Below, in pieces: positions 1 to 9,900 of a stretch of DNA of 64,000 nt. The DNA comes from Papilionanthe hookeriana x Papilionanthe teres (taxonomy: Eukaryota > Streptophyta > Magnoliopsida > Asparagales > Orchidaceae), in assembly GCA_022702705.1 (NCBI GenBank), contig CM040422.1, positions 34,309,270 to 34,373,269 on the forward strand, in the 5' to 3' direction. The position numbers were made by a program, and so were the translations under genes. Below the pieces are notes generated by a model, which searched no databases, had not been told where the DNA came from, and saw only the letters and a program-made list of their open reading frames with translations. How positions within the stretch are numbered: position 1 is the stretch's first letter; every line of letters starts with the position of its first letter.

Positions 1-906
1 TGATACATCCATGAGCTAAACCCAACAATTATTTGGCCCAACCTCTTTACAAAATTTCATCCCAAAATCCATTTTAAAATTCAAAAGCCCACTTTCCTAA
101 ACCATTTTAAAAGCCCATCCTTCACCACATCCAAAGGCCCAAAATTGGTCCCAAAGCCCATATGACATTTCTCCTCATCATACTTTCAATTAAACTCAAT
201 ACCTAAGTCCTAAATTCATCATCAAATAATTCCAAATCAAGCCTCATGCCAAATCACCCCTAAATACCAAAATTTTCCTTAAATCCATTTCCATGAAATT
301 GACTTCACTTTTACCAAGCCAAAGGTGAGCTATGAAGCCATGCATGAGCCACATGGGAGCCATGAGAGCCATGGAATCTACTTTCCACCTCACCATACCC
401 AACATGGCAAGAGGAGGAGGCCCTTTCCATATTCTCTTAAGAGTGATTAACCACTTCCATGACTCCACTAAACCATGCTTAGACTTAATTGTACTTGGAT
501 TGTGACTTGACCCCACTAATCAAGCTGATCCAAGTGACTTTCCCTTCAGCCCAAATTGACCTTGGAGGGTGAACCTAACCCAAAACCAAGGGTTGACCCA
601 TTTAGACCCAAAAATAGCCCTTTCCCATTCCATTTTGATTCAAACCCTTTACACATGTCCATGGCCAATTGACCGCACAAACCTCTAGTCCCGACCCACC
701 TGGACTCGAGGGTGACCCATGCCTGTCGGCCGGCCGCCCGGGTCACCGGAAAACACCATGGCGGAGAGCTCACATATGAGCCCAACTCGGAATTCTCACC
801 TGCCGAGCCGCCCCATCCCCAGCTGGCCATCGGAGCCGTTCTTCTCTTGCCAAGAGCAGCTCGATCCCAAGCCCTAACTCTCCTCGGGAGGCCCTCCACC
901 CTCTCC

Positions 907-914
907 TATTTAAA
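907..914 (+). promoter_or_regulatory. Candidate TATA box of element A 5' LTR
   Basis: TATTTAAA is followed by a CTCTCGGCCA-like motif and CAAACCTTAAGGAAACT. This arrangement recurs in all six LTR copies (12620, 20443 on the minus strand, 28527, 47165, 56070). The box lies just downstream of a relatively GC-rich stretch in an AT-rich LTR. Calling it the Pol II promoter is an inference from position and conservation. Confidence 0.55.
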
Positions 915-1499
915 CACCACCCCTCTCGGCCATGAGAGGTGCTCGAAACAAACCTTAAGGAAACTCGCCAAAATTTTTCCGGACTCCTCCCCATACACAG
1001 AAGCACTTGATCCCTAGTGAGATCCCCCCGCCATTTCTTCTCTGTAAGCTCAATTTCGCAGTTGAAATTCCACCCAAAACCAGGACACTTCTCCACAGTG
1101 GACCAATCCTCAAATTGATTGGTCCTACACCTTCACCAGACCAAGGGAAGGTGTCCACCAGCAAAAGCCCCATCTCCAGGCCACCCAGTTGCTCCAGCCT
1201 CCAAGCTTTGTGATCGGGCTTGGTCGAAATCACATCTAGGCAATTCACTAGACCAGGAGACTTCATCTGGAGCTTGCTAGGATCCAATCGAAGGTGCAAC
1301 AACTCTCAGATCGAAGCCACACTTCTCTGAGCAAAGGTATGAGTTAATTCTTAATCACGAGCTTCTAGAGATTCTCCATTTCAAATGCTTTAATTTCAAT
1401 GCATGATCACCGTATTGATGTGTTCGTCTCTTCAAGATGAATCCATAGAGCATAAGAACATGAAAATCCATTGAGTATCGAGTGAGATATTAGGGATTT

Positions 1500-1712
1500 A
1501 GTGTGGACGGCTCTCGGGTGAGGACACTTGGGGACGATGAACGGATGCCGTCCATTTAATACACGCGCGGACATACGGCTCAGATCCCGTCGGACCAGAA
1601 GACGGAGCGATACAGCGGGCCCTGGAAGCGCTGAGTCAGATGGCGGCGTCGAATGGGAGCGCGACGCGTGTGCGTTCGGAGATGCCGAGGATGTGTTGGC
1701 GCCGCGTGGATA
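1500..1712 (+). other. GC-rich island in the LTR
   Basis: A roughly 210-bp block rich in CpG stands out from AT-rich flanks. It contains GTGGACGGCT, GGCGCCGCGTGG and GCTGAGTCAGATGGC motifs. Counterparts lie at about 13200-13430, 19640-19860 (reverse) and 56545-56770. Element B lacks it in both LTRs. The function is unknown; it could be a downstream regulatory block or part of the 5' leader. Confidence 0.6.
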
Positions 1713-3493
1713 AATAGAAAATTAGGGGTATTTTCTATTTATTTAATTCCCTAAACTTCAAAAATTCATAACTTTGTGTAGGAAAATCAAAAAAATAAAA
1801 TAAAAATACCCTCTTGCTCAGTGAACAGAGGAGAATAATGTGGAAAAGAAATCATTTAATTTCATCAAGTATTTTATTTTTTATAATTTATTTACTCTGC
1901 ATACTTTTAATTCTCCATGCATGTATACAATTCACCATGGCATGAGACCATAGGGCTTTTGAAGCCTCTGAATTTGGGAACATTCCCTAAATTTTCCAAA
2001 GTCAGAGGCCATCCCTATGAAGAGTTATGTATTTTCCATGTTTATGTCACTGTTTTGAGTATTTTAATTCCAATAAATAGCATGTTGTGAAATAAATTCA
2101 AGGAAAATTTGGTGATGTTCCTTATGACCAGAGAACCCTAGGAAAAATAGGTTTTGAGTTAGTTCATTTAAAACAACCCTAATTGGCTTAAACACCCAAA
2201 ATAGGTCTCTAATTAATTAGAGCTAACCATACATCAAATTGACTTGAAATCAATTGTCGACTAACCTTTAGGATCAGAGGAACCCATCATAAAGATTTGA
2301 GGTCAATTGGACTTGGTTAGCCCTATTAATTGGGTTGATTAAGCCACTTAGTCATTTTAAACTTTAAAAATTCATAACTTTCAAAATATCTTTAAAAAAT
2401 TCACCAAATTGGTTTTGGAGCCTCTCTGATATTAGTGGAATTTAGGAAAATTAAAATTTCAATTTTCTAAAAAAGTTGATTTTTAATATTATTTTAATAT
2501 TTTAATAAATAAAAAATAATAAATATCACAAAAATAATAAAATTCACCAAAATGTCACATTTTGAATTTTAATCACTTAGGAACAAACCCCATATTTTTC
2601 TTAGGTCTATTTAGTGAGATATCAAATTTTAAAGCTCTAGGTTAATTTTAAAATTAAAAAAATGTATTTTCTAGCATTTTCACTAAAATAATTATAATAA
2701 ATCATAGAAAAATCAGAAAATTGAAAAATTTGATTCTCTGATTTCCTTGATATCAGAGAGATTTTTGAAAAATATAAAATTCATTTTTCAACATTTATTT
2801 TATTTTTAAATTAATTAACACTCCAAAACTTAAAATAATTATAATAAAAATAATAAAATTCAAAAAATCACCAAAATTAGTCCAAGTGGTTCTCTGGTCA
2901 TTAGGAATGTCCCCTAATTTTCTTAAGGACAGAAACTTTCCCTTGGTCATGTTATTAAATTTTCCTTGGAAATCTCTATTTTCTACCAAAAATAATTATA
3001 TAAATAAATTAAATACAGAAAAATCACATTTTCTCCTCTCATGTCTTTATTGACATATGAGTGAAGTCACATAAAAATCTCAAATTTATTTGAGTTCAAT
3101 TTAGTGAGTTATGAAATTATTAAGCTTAAAGGGTAAAATGGTAATTAAATTTTAATCCTTAATTAAAACTTTAGGTTTAATAAAAAATTAACAAGTAAAA
3201 TATTTGATCCTAATCTGATTTGGATGATTGAAATTTAAATAATTAAAAGGTAGAAACCCATTAAGCAACTTAAAATGATTAAACCTTAATTAAATAATTG
3301 ATTAAATTTGGAAGAATAATAAAATTGGAATTATTAAAATAGGGATATTATTAGGAAGAGATTTATTCTTTAATTTAAAATTCCCTAAATTAATCATTTC
3401 ATTAATGTTTAATTCTTAATTAAAATGATAATTCAAATTTAAAATATTAAAAGGCTTAATCATTAAACTAAAATCAAATTATCGAACTCTTTT

Positions 3494-3915
3494 AAAATTT
3501 TAATTAAAATTAAAATAAATTAAAAATTAAATAAAATTAAATTAAATTAAATTAAATTAAATAAATTAAATAAAATTAAATTAAATTAAATTAAATTAAA
3601 TTAAAAATTAAATCAAATTAAATTAAAAAATTAAATTAAATTAAATTAAATTAAATTAAAATAAATTAAATTAAAAATAAAATTAAATTAAAAAATTAAA
3701 TTAAATTAAATTAAATTAAATTAAAAATTAAATTAAATTAAATTAAATTGAATTAAAAATTAAATTAGATAAAATAAATTAAATTAAATAAAATTAAATT
3801 AAATCAAATTAAATTAAAATTAAATTAAATCAAATTAATTTAATGAAACATCAAATCAAACTAAATTGAATTAAATTGAATTAAATTAAATTAAAACTCA
3901 ATTAAATTAAATTAA
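3494..3915 (+). repeat. (TTAAA)n pentanucleotide array in LTR
   Basis: Nearly uninterrupted AATTAAATTAAA low-complexity sequence at a fixed place in the LTR. Array length differs widely between LTR copies and the array is almost absent from the 53717 copy, as expected for slippage. Confidence 0.9.
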
Positions 3916-4466
3916 TTTAAATTGAGTTGAATCAAATATAACATCACCAAAGAAATAAAGAATTTGAAATAAATCTAAAAATAACTTGAACACTATTCCA
4001 AATTTAAACCCATTAACTTAAATTAAATCATTTGAACACCAACTTGCCCTCGAGAGCTTTAGTTATCATAACTCCTAAACATAACATTAAATGAAATGTT
4101 ACTTCACTTATAGGATATTCAAATGTCCTAGTTCACTGAGCAAGTTAAGAAAACTTAACTAAACCTCGGACGATTAATTCATTTGTGTAATTGAATTCAT
4201 TCGGACTTAAAACAATCCTAAAAATATTGAAAAGATGTTTAAGATTCTTCTTAAGCACTTCCTCAATATGATAGGATATTTATAAGAACAATTGAACTTA
4301 ATTGCTCTTTGATGAAGAAAATCGTCTTCAAACAAAAAACACAAAGAACATAGACGTCATAGGAAATGACTAGCTATAGGATTAGGAATTTGGTAGAAAA
4401 CCATAACCCTTCCCTTAGCCTTACCTAGGAACTTGTTTAAGTATTCTAATTGTGTTTTAAGTGCAG

Positions 4467-4492
4467 CTTGGGATGACGGGAAGACCCTCCAG
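4467..4492 (+). other. 26-nt exon-like island between splice-site motifs
   Basis: A branch-site-like CTAAT and TTTTAAGTGCAG precede the island, and GTACGCTTTTATTTT follows it. The island begins CTTGGGATGACGGG and ends CCTCCAG. The same 26-nt spacing between AG and GT recurs in all six LTR copies. Splicing is inferred, not shown. Confidence 0.4.
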
Positions 4493-5591
4493 GTACGCTT
4501 TTATTTTATTGCAATTTACTTTCCTGCAATTTACTTTCTTGCAATTTACTTTATTGCAAATGCACTTTACTTTTCTTGCATGATAAAACAACTCGTTGCA
4601 TGAAAACCCACACCTTTAGGATAGTCCCTAAAACTGAAACCAAAACTAAGTTAAAAGTCATTGCAAGATAAAATTCACCGCCACAACATTTCAAAATATA
4701 AAACAACTCAAAATTTAATCACAAACAGAACACAAAACTACAATTACAATTAAATCAAAACGTCCTGTTGGATGATCGGGAATACCTCGGATGATGTAAC
4801 CTACGTGTTGCTAACGGGATTTCCCACGGTCTAAATGAAAGTGTGGAACTCATTTAGTTGAGTTTAGCAAATTCATCTGGACTAAGTGAATCCGGTAAAA
4901 ATAATGATGCCGGAAGGATGGAACCGTGGGATCTTAACCGGTGTCGTTATAATCAACTTTAAGATTTGTTTTAATTAAAATACAAAACACTTGGAAATTA
5001 AGACTTCTCTGAACTAAAACACTTTTCTTATCCCCTGATTTATGACTTCTAAAACTAAACCTCTACAACAACAAGGAGCTCGGAGCATGGTGGGCAACAC
5101 GGCCATTGTCGTCAGCAAAACTTGAATCTACATCAGCAAAACTTTCCTAGAATTAAATAACAAAGCCATAGGACTTCGAGGTAATTTTCCTAGTGCAACA
5201 TAAATCCTCAACCTTTTGTTAGGCATTTGCATTGCAAATTAAGCCCTAACCGGACTTAGGATTCCGAGGTAGTCGTTCGGTATGACATAAACCCTCACAT
5301 CTTCGAGGCTATTTGTATGATTGTGTCATACGAATATAAGTCCTAATTAATTAAAATTGGCAAGATCAAAACATTTAAATAAATATTAGGACTTTCCTAA
5401 ATCCAAGCCAAACAATAGGATAGTCGGGAGATTACCGAAGTTCACTTCGAATCTGTAATTTCTCCTACTTTTCTTCCTTTGAATTCTCAAAATAAAATGT
5501 TCCAAATTTGATCCATTCCCTATTGAAACTCCAAAATTCAATCCCTTGAAAACTTAAACTTTGAAATCCTTGAGAGTTCTAAAGAACCTAG

Positions 5592-5631
5592 GTAATATAA
5601 ACCCTGTTTAATACTTTCATATTAAGTAGGG
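5592..5631 (+). promoter_or_regulatory. Splice-donor-like site plus conserved stem-loop near LTR 3' end
   Basis: CCTAG is followed by GTAATATAA, then by an 11-bp stem (5602-5612 with 5621-5631) and an 8-nt loop. Relative to element B the stem carries changes on both sides that keep G-U pairs in RNA. Counterparts are at 31983-32022, 50648-50687 and 60548-60587. A role as leader splice donor or packaging/dimerisation stem is an inference. Confidence 0.45.
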
Positions 5632-5957
5632 GAATTTGTCGGCTTATAAAATTGGTTCGCAGACCAAACGGATGTCACAACACTTCTAGTTTATTTGATC
5701 GAGCCCCACCATCAAGCAGTGTGTCTATCCTTAGGGATAGATACACGGTTTGTGGTGCGTTGCTCGTTTATATAAACTATTTGGGATGTGAGATCAGTTT
5801 GATTTCATATCTTAAAATTTTTCAAACTTGAAATTATTTTCAAAATCAAATACTACTTTTCAAATTATTTATTTAAACTAAATTAAAAATTCGCCGACAA
5901 CTTCTGTTAGGTGACCCCTTTTCAAAAAAAACATACAGACCTAAAATAGTGCCGACA

Positions 5958-6803
5958 GGGATTTTATAGAACCACCTTCTTCAAGAGGACATCGCTTCAT
6001 CCTTGCAGCTACAGATTACTTTTCTAAATGGGCAGAAGCAGTTCCACTCAGAGAAGTAAAGGCACACCACGTTCTACAATTTTTCAAAAATCAAGTTGTT
6101 TACCTTTTCGGAGTACCGCGTAGAATCATTTCAGATAATAGATCCGCATTCAGAAGTACAAAAATCAACAATTTTGTCAGAAGACATGGAATCGATTGGC
6201 GATATTCAACGATCTACTACCCAAGAGCAAACGACTTCGACCGAGGCTTTTAATAAAACTCTCGTTCGGATTTTAAAGAAAACTTTGGATGACAACAAGA
6301 GAAATTGGCACGAGAAGTTGTTAGAAGCCTTATGGGCCTACGGGACAACTTTCGGGACTCCTACCCGGCCTACACCTTACACTTTGGTGTACGGGTCCGA
6401 GGCGCTTTACCTTTAGAGGTTCAACTTCCATCACTCGGGATCGCGATTGCAAATAAAATTACTACGAAGAAAATGTCGATTACAACTGGAAGAACTAGAA
6501 AACCTGGAAGGGAGAAGACTTGCAGCGCAACAAAATTTGGAATTGTACCGAGCTAAGATGATCCAGGCCCATGATAAACTGGTCCGCCCAAGAACTTTCA
6601 AAGTTGGTGACTTAGTTCTTGTTCTTAGAAGACCTATTCTTGCACATCGCAAGATAGGAGGCAAATTTGAGCCAACTTGGGAATGGTCATTTGTAGTTGA
6701 AGCAGTCTACTAAGGAGGCTCCTATCAACTTGTGAATTACCAAGGAGAACGACAAATGCTTCCAATCAATGGACGATATTTGAAGATGTATTACGCAACC
6801 TGA
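5958..6803 (+). pseudogene. Integrase C-terminal half (element A), frameshifted
   Basis: The remnant starts at IEPPSSRGH inside the integrase core, so the HHCC zinc finger and first catalytic Asp are deleted. The second catalytic Asp is present in IISDN, where the following Gly has become Arg. An extra base near 6235 (the GLAEAF region) shifts the frame before the catalytic Glu. The C-terminal domain reads through FKVGDLVLVLRRP and PINGRYLK in another frame, with a stop at about 6712, and the normal end is the TGA at 6801-6803. Non-functional. Confidence 0.85.
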
Positions 6804-7126
6804 TGTTTCAGAGGGTGGCCTCTAAGATAGAGTCTTATTCCTAGAAACATGGGTGAAGCAATCACTTTGTGACTGGGTTCGAACCCAAAAACATGAAAAT
6901 GGACAAAGAAAATATATGTGCTAAAAATAAAATATGTGAAAATCATAATAATAAAGTTTTATCCTTATTTTCAATTTAAATCTTGTTCCTGATCTTTCTT
7001 CATCTTTTCCTACTTTCCTTAAAAATTAAAATTGGAGTAAGTGAATAAGAATCTTCAGTGATAAATACTTTCTTAATGTTCTTGTTCTTAGTACAACCCC
7101 TGATCGTTTCCTTGTCTTTTGTGCAG
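6804..7126 (+). promoter_or_regulatory. Inter-ORF spacer ending in a candidate 3' splice site
   Basis: No coding signal is visible between the integrase stop and the downstream ORF. The end is a pyrimidine-rich run TTTCCTTGTCTTTTGTGCAG (AG at 7125-7126), with a branch-site-like CTTAAT upstream. Element B has the equivalent TTTCCTTGTTTTCTTCACAG (AG at 41904-41905). The tract is kept although the bases differ, which fits a functional acceptor. Use of the site is inferred. Confidence 0.5.
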
Positions 7127-7685
7127 GGAAATGTAGAACGGGCGGTTGGTCCTAAACTTTAGAAATGGCGTGAGTCTCGCACTTGATGAAAAGAGGGTGA
7201 AGGATGAAGCAGTGATAGAGATTGACTCGGACTTCACACCAGCTGGCTTACAATACGAAGAAAATGATTGGATCCCAGTTGATCGAGAAGTACTTCACAG
7301 CCAAACTGTGATGAAAGTGGGTGGCCCGAGCCACCAATCCAACAACAAGAAAAGAAAAACAAACGCCACAGAAGATAAGAAAATTATGTTTGTGGTTGCC
7401 ACGGCAGAAGGCAGGCTCGTCAGCGCCGCGCCCGTAGAAATTCAAGAAGTAAGGAGAGCTACGCTCACTGCTACTCAAGGATGGAATAAGAATCGTCGTA
7501 TTCACAAAATGTTGACCAAGTTAGCAGAAGATCAACATGGACAAACAGTGGGTACTATTAGTGCAAATGCCCCAAAGAGACCGGTTCGCCAGGAACCAGA
7601 AAGAAGAAAGCCAACTCCAAAAAGTTTGGAACAGATGAAAGAATTACCAGGAAGAGCAGAAATAGAGTTGGTGCCTCAACGCTGA
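7127..7685 (+). CDS. N-terminal part of the post-integrase ORF (element A), function unknown
   Basis: An open frame runs from about 7137 to the TGA at 7683-7685 and encodes about 180 residues. It is hydrophilic, with an acidic N-terminal part, a Lys-rich segment, then EVRRATLTATQGWNKNRR and a Pro/Arg/Glu-rich end. I recognise no domain in it. There is no in-frame ATG near its start; the first frame-opening codon is TTG at 7146, and a TAG at 7134-7136 (TCG in element B) closes it upstream. This suggests the AUG is supplied by an upstream exon. The ALKBH part follows in another frame, so one frameshift separates the two in this copy. Confidence 0.55.
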
Positions 7686-8050
7686 GCAGATATACCAGAC
7701 CCGAGGAGTCTTGTTGCGAAAGCAACCCGGAGGATGTCCCTACGGAGACTATTCCCGAGAAGCCGAGACATGTAGGAGAACGTGCTGGGGTTGAGCCATA
7801 CATCCCACAGTACGTTACCAGACATCAAGGACTTCAGATAATTCCAGAATATGAGCTGGACATAATGCAGCTAGTTGAAAAGAAGACCTTTGAATACTTT
7901 GAAAGGATTAGAGGCAAAAGAATCAACATTTTGGAAGGCCTCGAGTTACACACAGGTGTATTCTCAGAATACGAGCAACAGTAGATTGTGGATTGCATTC
8001 TAGAACTTCAGAAGATGGGTTGAGCAGGCCGTCTGAGATAAAAGACTTAT
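7686..8050 (+). pseudogene. N-terminal flank of the ALKBH domain (element A), three in-frame stops
   Basis: The frame that carries the ALKBH core is open from before 7686 to 7981 and includes EPYIPQYVTRHQGLQIIPEYEL and INILEGLELHTGVF. The latter resembles the conserved segment just before the dioxygenase core of plant ALKBH9/10 proteins as I remember them. Three stops follow: TAG 7982-7984, TGA 8021-8023 and TAA 8039-8041. In element B the matching codons are CAG, CGA and GAA, so each stop is a lesion of copy A and not a family feature. Confidence 0.75.
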
Positions 8051-8563
8051 TTGGAACCTCAGAAATGGATGCTAGGGAAAGGAAGAGTCACAATACAATG
8101 CGGATGTTGCTATAACTTCGCAGAAGACAGAAAAGGGAATCCATCAGGGATACTCTGTCACGGTGAGGTGGATCCCATGCTGAGAATAATTAAAAGGATG
8201 GTGAAAGGAATGATAACGTGGAGGGTACTGCCAGCAGACTGCATACCCAACAGTTGCATCATCAACATCTATCATAAGGGCGACTGCATACCTCCACACA
8301 TAGACCACCACGACTTTGTCAGACCTTTCTGCACACTTTCGTTCGTCAACCAATGTAATATCATGTTCAGATCTGACCTCTGGATAGCAGGCCCGGGTAA
8401 GTTCCTAGGGCCGGTGGAGATACCACTTCCGGTAGGTTCCGTCATGATATTACAAGGAAATGGAGCAGACATCGCAAAACATTGCATACCAGGAGTACCA
8501 GTGGAGCGGATCTCCGTCACCTTTAGGAGGATGGACGACAGAAAGGCACCATACCATTTCTAG
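8051..8563 (+). CDS. AlkB-homologue (ALKBH9/10-like) Fe(II)/2-oxoglutarate dioxygenase domain, element A
   Basis: This 170-residue open frame looks like the catalytic core of plant ALKBH9/ALKBH10 proteins, which oxidatively demethylate N6-methyladenosine in RNA. Visible motifs are GKGRVTIQCGCCYN (res. 9-22), NxY in NIY (72-74), the metal ligands His83 and Asp85 in PPHIDHHDF, distal His144 in AKHCIP, and the R-x5-R pair Arg153/Arg159 that in AlkB enzymes contacts 2-oxoglutarate. All are intact. The frame stays open from 8042. It ends at TAG 8561-8563, where element B has CGA; the next in-frame stop is 8603-8605, so about 14 residues are lost. No intron interrupts the domain, which fits capture through RNA. 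Position between integrase and the 3' minisatellite, shared with element B, makes it part of the retrotransposon. RNA demethylase activity is inferred from the family. Confidence 0.85.
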   Translation: MEPQKWMLGKGRVTIQCGCCYNFAEDRKGNPSGILCHGEVDPMLRIIKRMVKGMITWRVLPADCIPNSCIINIYHKGDCIPPHIDHHDFVRPFCTLSFVNQCNIMFRSDLWIAGPGKFLGPVEIPLPVGSVMILQGNGADIAKHCIPGVPVERISVTFRRMDDRKAPYHF

Positions 8564-9120
8564 CCAGATCCAGAATTGGAGAGTCTCCGGCCATACGAGC
8601 TGTGAGTTACATGGGAGATATCACACCTCCAAAGCACATCCATGTGGCATTCCTGCCAAGGGTGGCTTGGAAGGTGATGTTATTGACCATGTACCTTACT
8701 ATTCAGACATGGATTTAACAGATACCTTTTTTATGGATCAACAGGAATCATACATAGTCCGTTTTGAGTCATTGATTGTATGAGAAATATTTCAGATAGA
8801 GTTGTATGATGTATCTTCAACAAGATTGGAATGAAAGTGACCATGTCACATTTTGCCTTCACCTCTTTCTGTGCAAATTCATTGGGAAATGCCATTGAAG
8901 TTAAATGAACTTCGAACAAAGAACAGAAAAGAAAAGGCTTTACAAACATTAAAAAGAACTTTAAATCCACATGAACTCCTACAAACATCCTCTGCACTTT
9001 ACAATATGTTTTCACAATCTCTGCATTCGTAAATCCCAACAATATGTTCAGTCTCTGCATTCATAAAACTCTGCATTCCCAAATATCAACAAAATCTTTC
9101 ACAACCACTGCATAAACTGC
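8564..9120 (+). other. ALKBH C-terminal tail and start of 3' untranslated region (element A)
   Basis: After the premature stop, 14 more codons of the ALKBH frame lead to the stop at 8603-8605. Beyond it I see no convincing coding sequence, although the DNA matches element B (about 43385-43700) closely. The minus-strand 109-residue frame here shows no recognisable motif. Confidence 0.5.
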
Positions 9121-9900
9121 ATCTCAGAAATCTCAGCATTCGGGATAGGAATCCGCCCTACTCCCATCTCAGCAATCTCAGCATTCGGGATAGGCTTCCG
9201 CCCTACTCCCATCTCAGCAAATCTCAGCATTCGGGATAAGCTCCGCCCTACTCCCATCTCGACGAAATCTCGGCATTCGGGATAGGCTTCCGCCCTACTC
9301 CCATCTCGACATCGGGATAGGCTTCCGCCTACTCCCATCTCAGCAATATCAGCATTCGGGATAGGCTTCCGCCCTACTCCCATCTCAGCAAATCTCAGCA
9401 TTCGGGATAGGCTTCCGCCCTACTCCCATCTCAACAATCTCAGCACTCGAGATAGGCTTCCACCCTACTCCCATCTCAGCAATCTCAGCATTCGGGATAG
9501 GCTTCCGCCCTACTCCCATCTCGTAAAATCCCGGCATTTGGGATAGGCTTCCGCCCTACTCCCATCTCAGCAAATCTCAGCATTAGGGATAGGCTTCCGC
9601 CCTACTCCCATCTCAGCAATCTCAGCACTCGGGATAGGCTTCCACCCTACTCCCATCTCAGCAATCTCAGCACTCGGGATAGGCTTCCGCCCTACTCCCA
9701 TCTCAACAATTCTCAGCACTCGGGATAGGCACATTCCTACTCCTTTCTCAGCAATCTCAAAATTTGATCCTCTCAACAAGAAATTGAAATTAAAGCACTC
9801 TGCATTTCGGATAGGCTTTGTCCTATTCTTCCTCAGCATTTGGAATAGGTTTAGTCCTACTTCCTTCTCAACTTACAAATGCATCCGGGTGGGCCTTAGC
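9121..9900 (+). repeat. 45-bp minisatellite in the 3' untranslated region (element A)
   Basis: About 14 head-to-tail copies of a 44-46-bp unit with core CTCAGCATTCGGGATAGGCT followed by TCCGCCCTACTCCCATCT, then degenerate copies to about 9900. Element B has about five units at the same place. Tandem arrays in the 3' untranslated region are a known habit of Tat/Ogre elements. Confidence 0.9.

Larger units (their letters stand above)
1..5957 (+). repeat. 5' LTR of element A (left end outside window)
   Basis: It matches the LTRs at 10223, 26142, 44773 and 53717 along its length. Position 1 corresponds to about 1.47 kb into the 53717 copy, so roughly that much is missing. Landmarks in order are a C/A-rich, G-poor stretch, AGCCATG heptamers (about 320-372), a TATTTAAA box (907), a GC-rich block (1500-1712), a TTAAA array (about 3494-3915), a 26-nt exon-like island (4467-4492), a donor-plus-hairpin (5592-5631) and the terminus GCCGACA at 5951-5957. 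Short frames inside it are not conserved and are not taken as genes. Confidence 0.85.

Noticed and set aside
712..1213. Frames of 60-115 residues in the LTRs (also near 12364-13163, 19885-20451, 28257-28617, 46873-47255, 55816-56085)
   Set aside because: The aligned LTR copies have stops and frameshifts at these places, no motif is recognisable, and they overlap the promoter region on both strands.
7146..8605. Host ALKBH gene or processed pseudogene inserted by chance
   Set aside because: The same ORF with the same flanks is found in element B between integrase and the minisatellite, so it belongs to the retrotransposon family.
8731..9060. Minus-strand 109-residue frame in element A (counterpart 43475-43792)
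   Set aside because: The counterpart in element B changes frame and C-terminal sequence; no motif. Probably a by-chance open stretch.
9099..9839. Minus-strand frames of 100 and 90 residues with a 15-residue repeat
   Set aside because: They are the antisense reading of the 45-bp minisatellite. Openness follows from the unit length being a multiple of three, and the frame breaks wherever the unit length changes.
9121..9900. Possible CRISPR-like array (regular repeats)
   Set aside because: The whole 45-bp unit repeats head to tail with no unique spacers, and it lies inside a plant retrotransposon.
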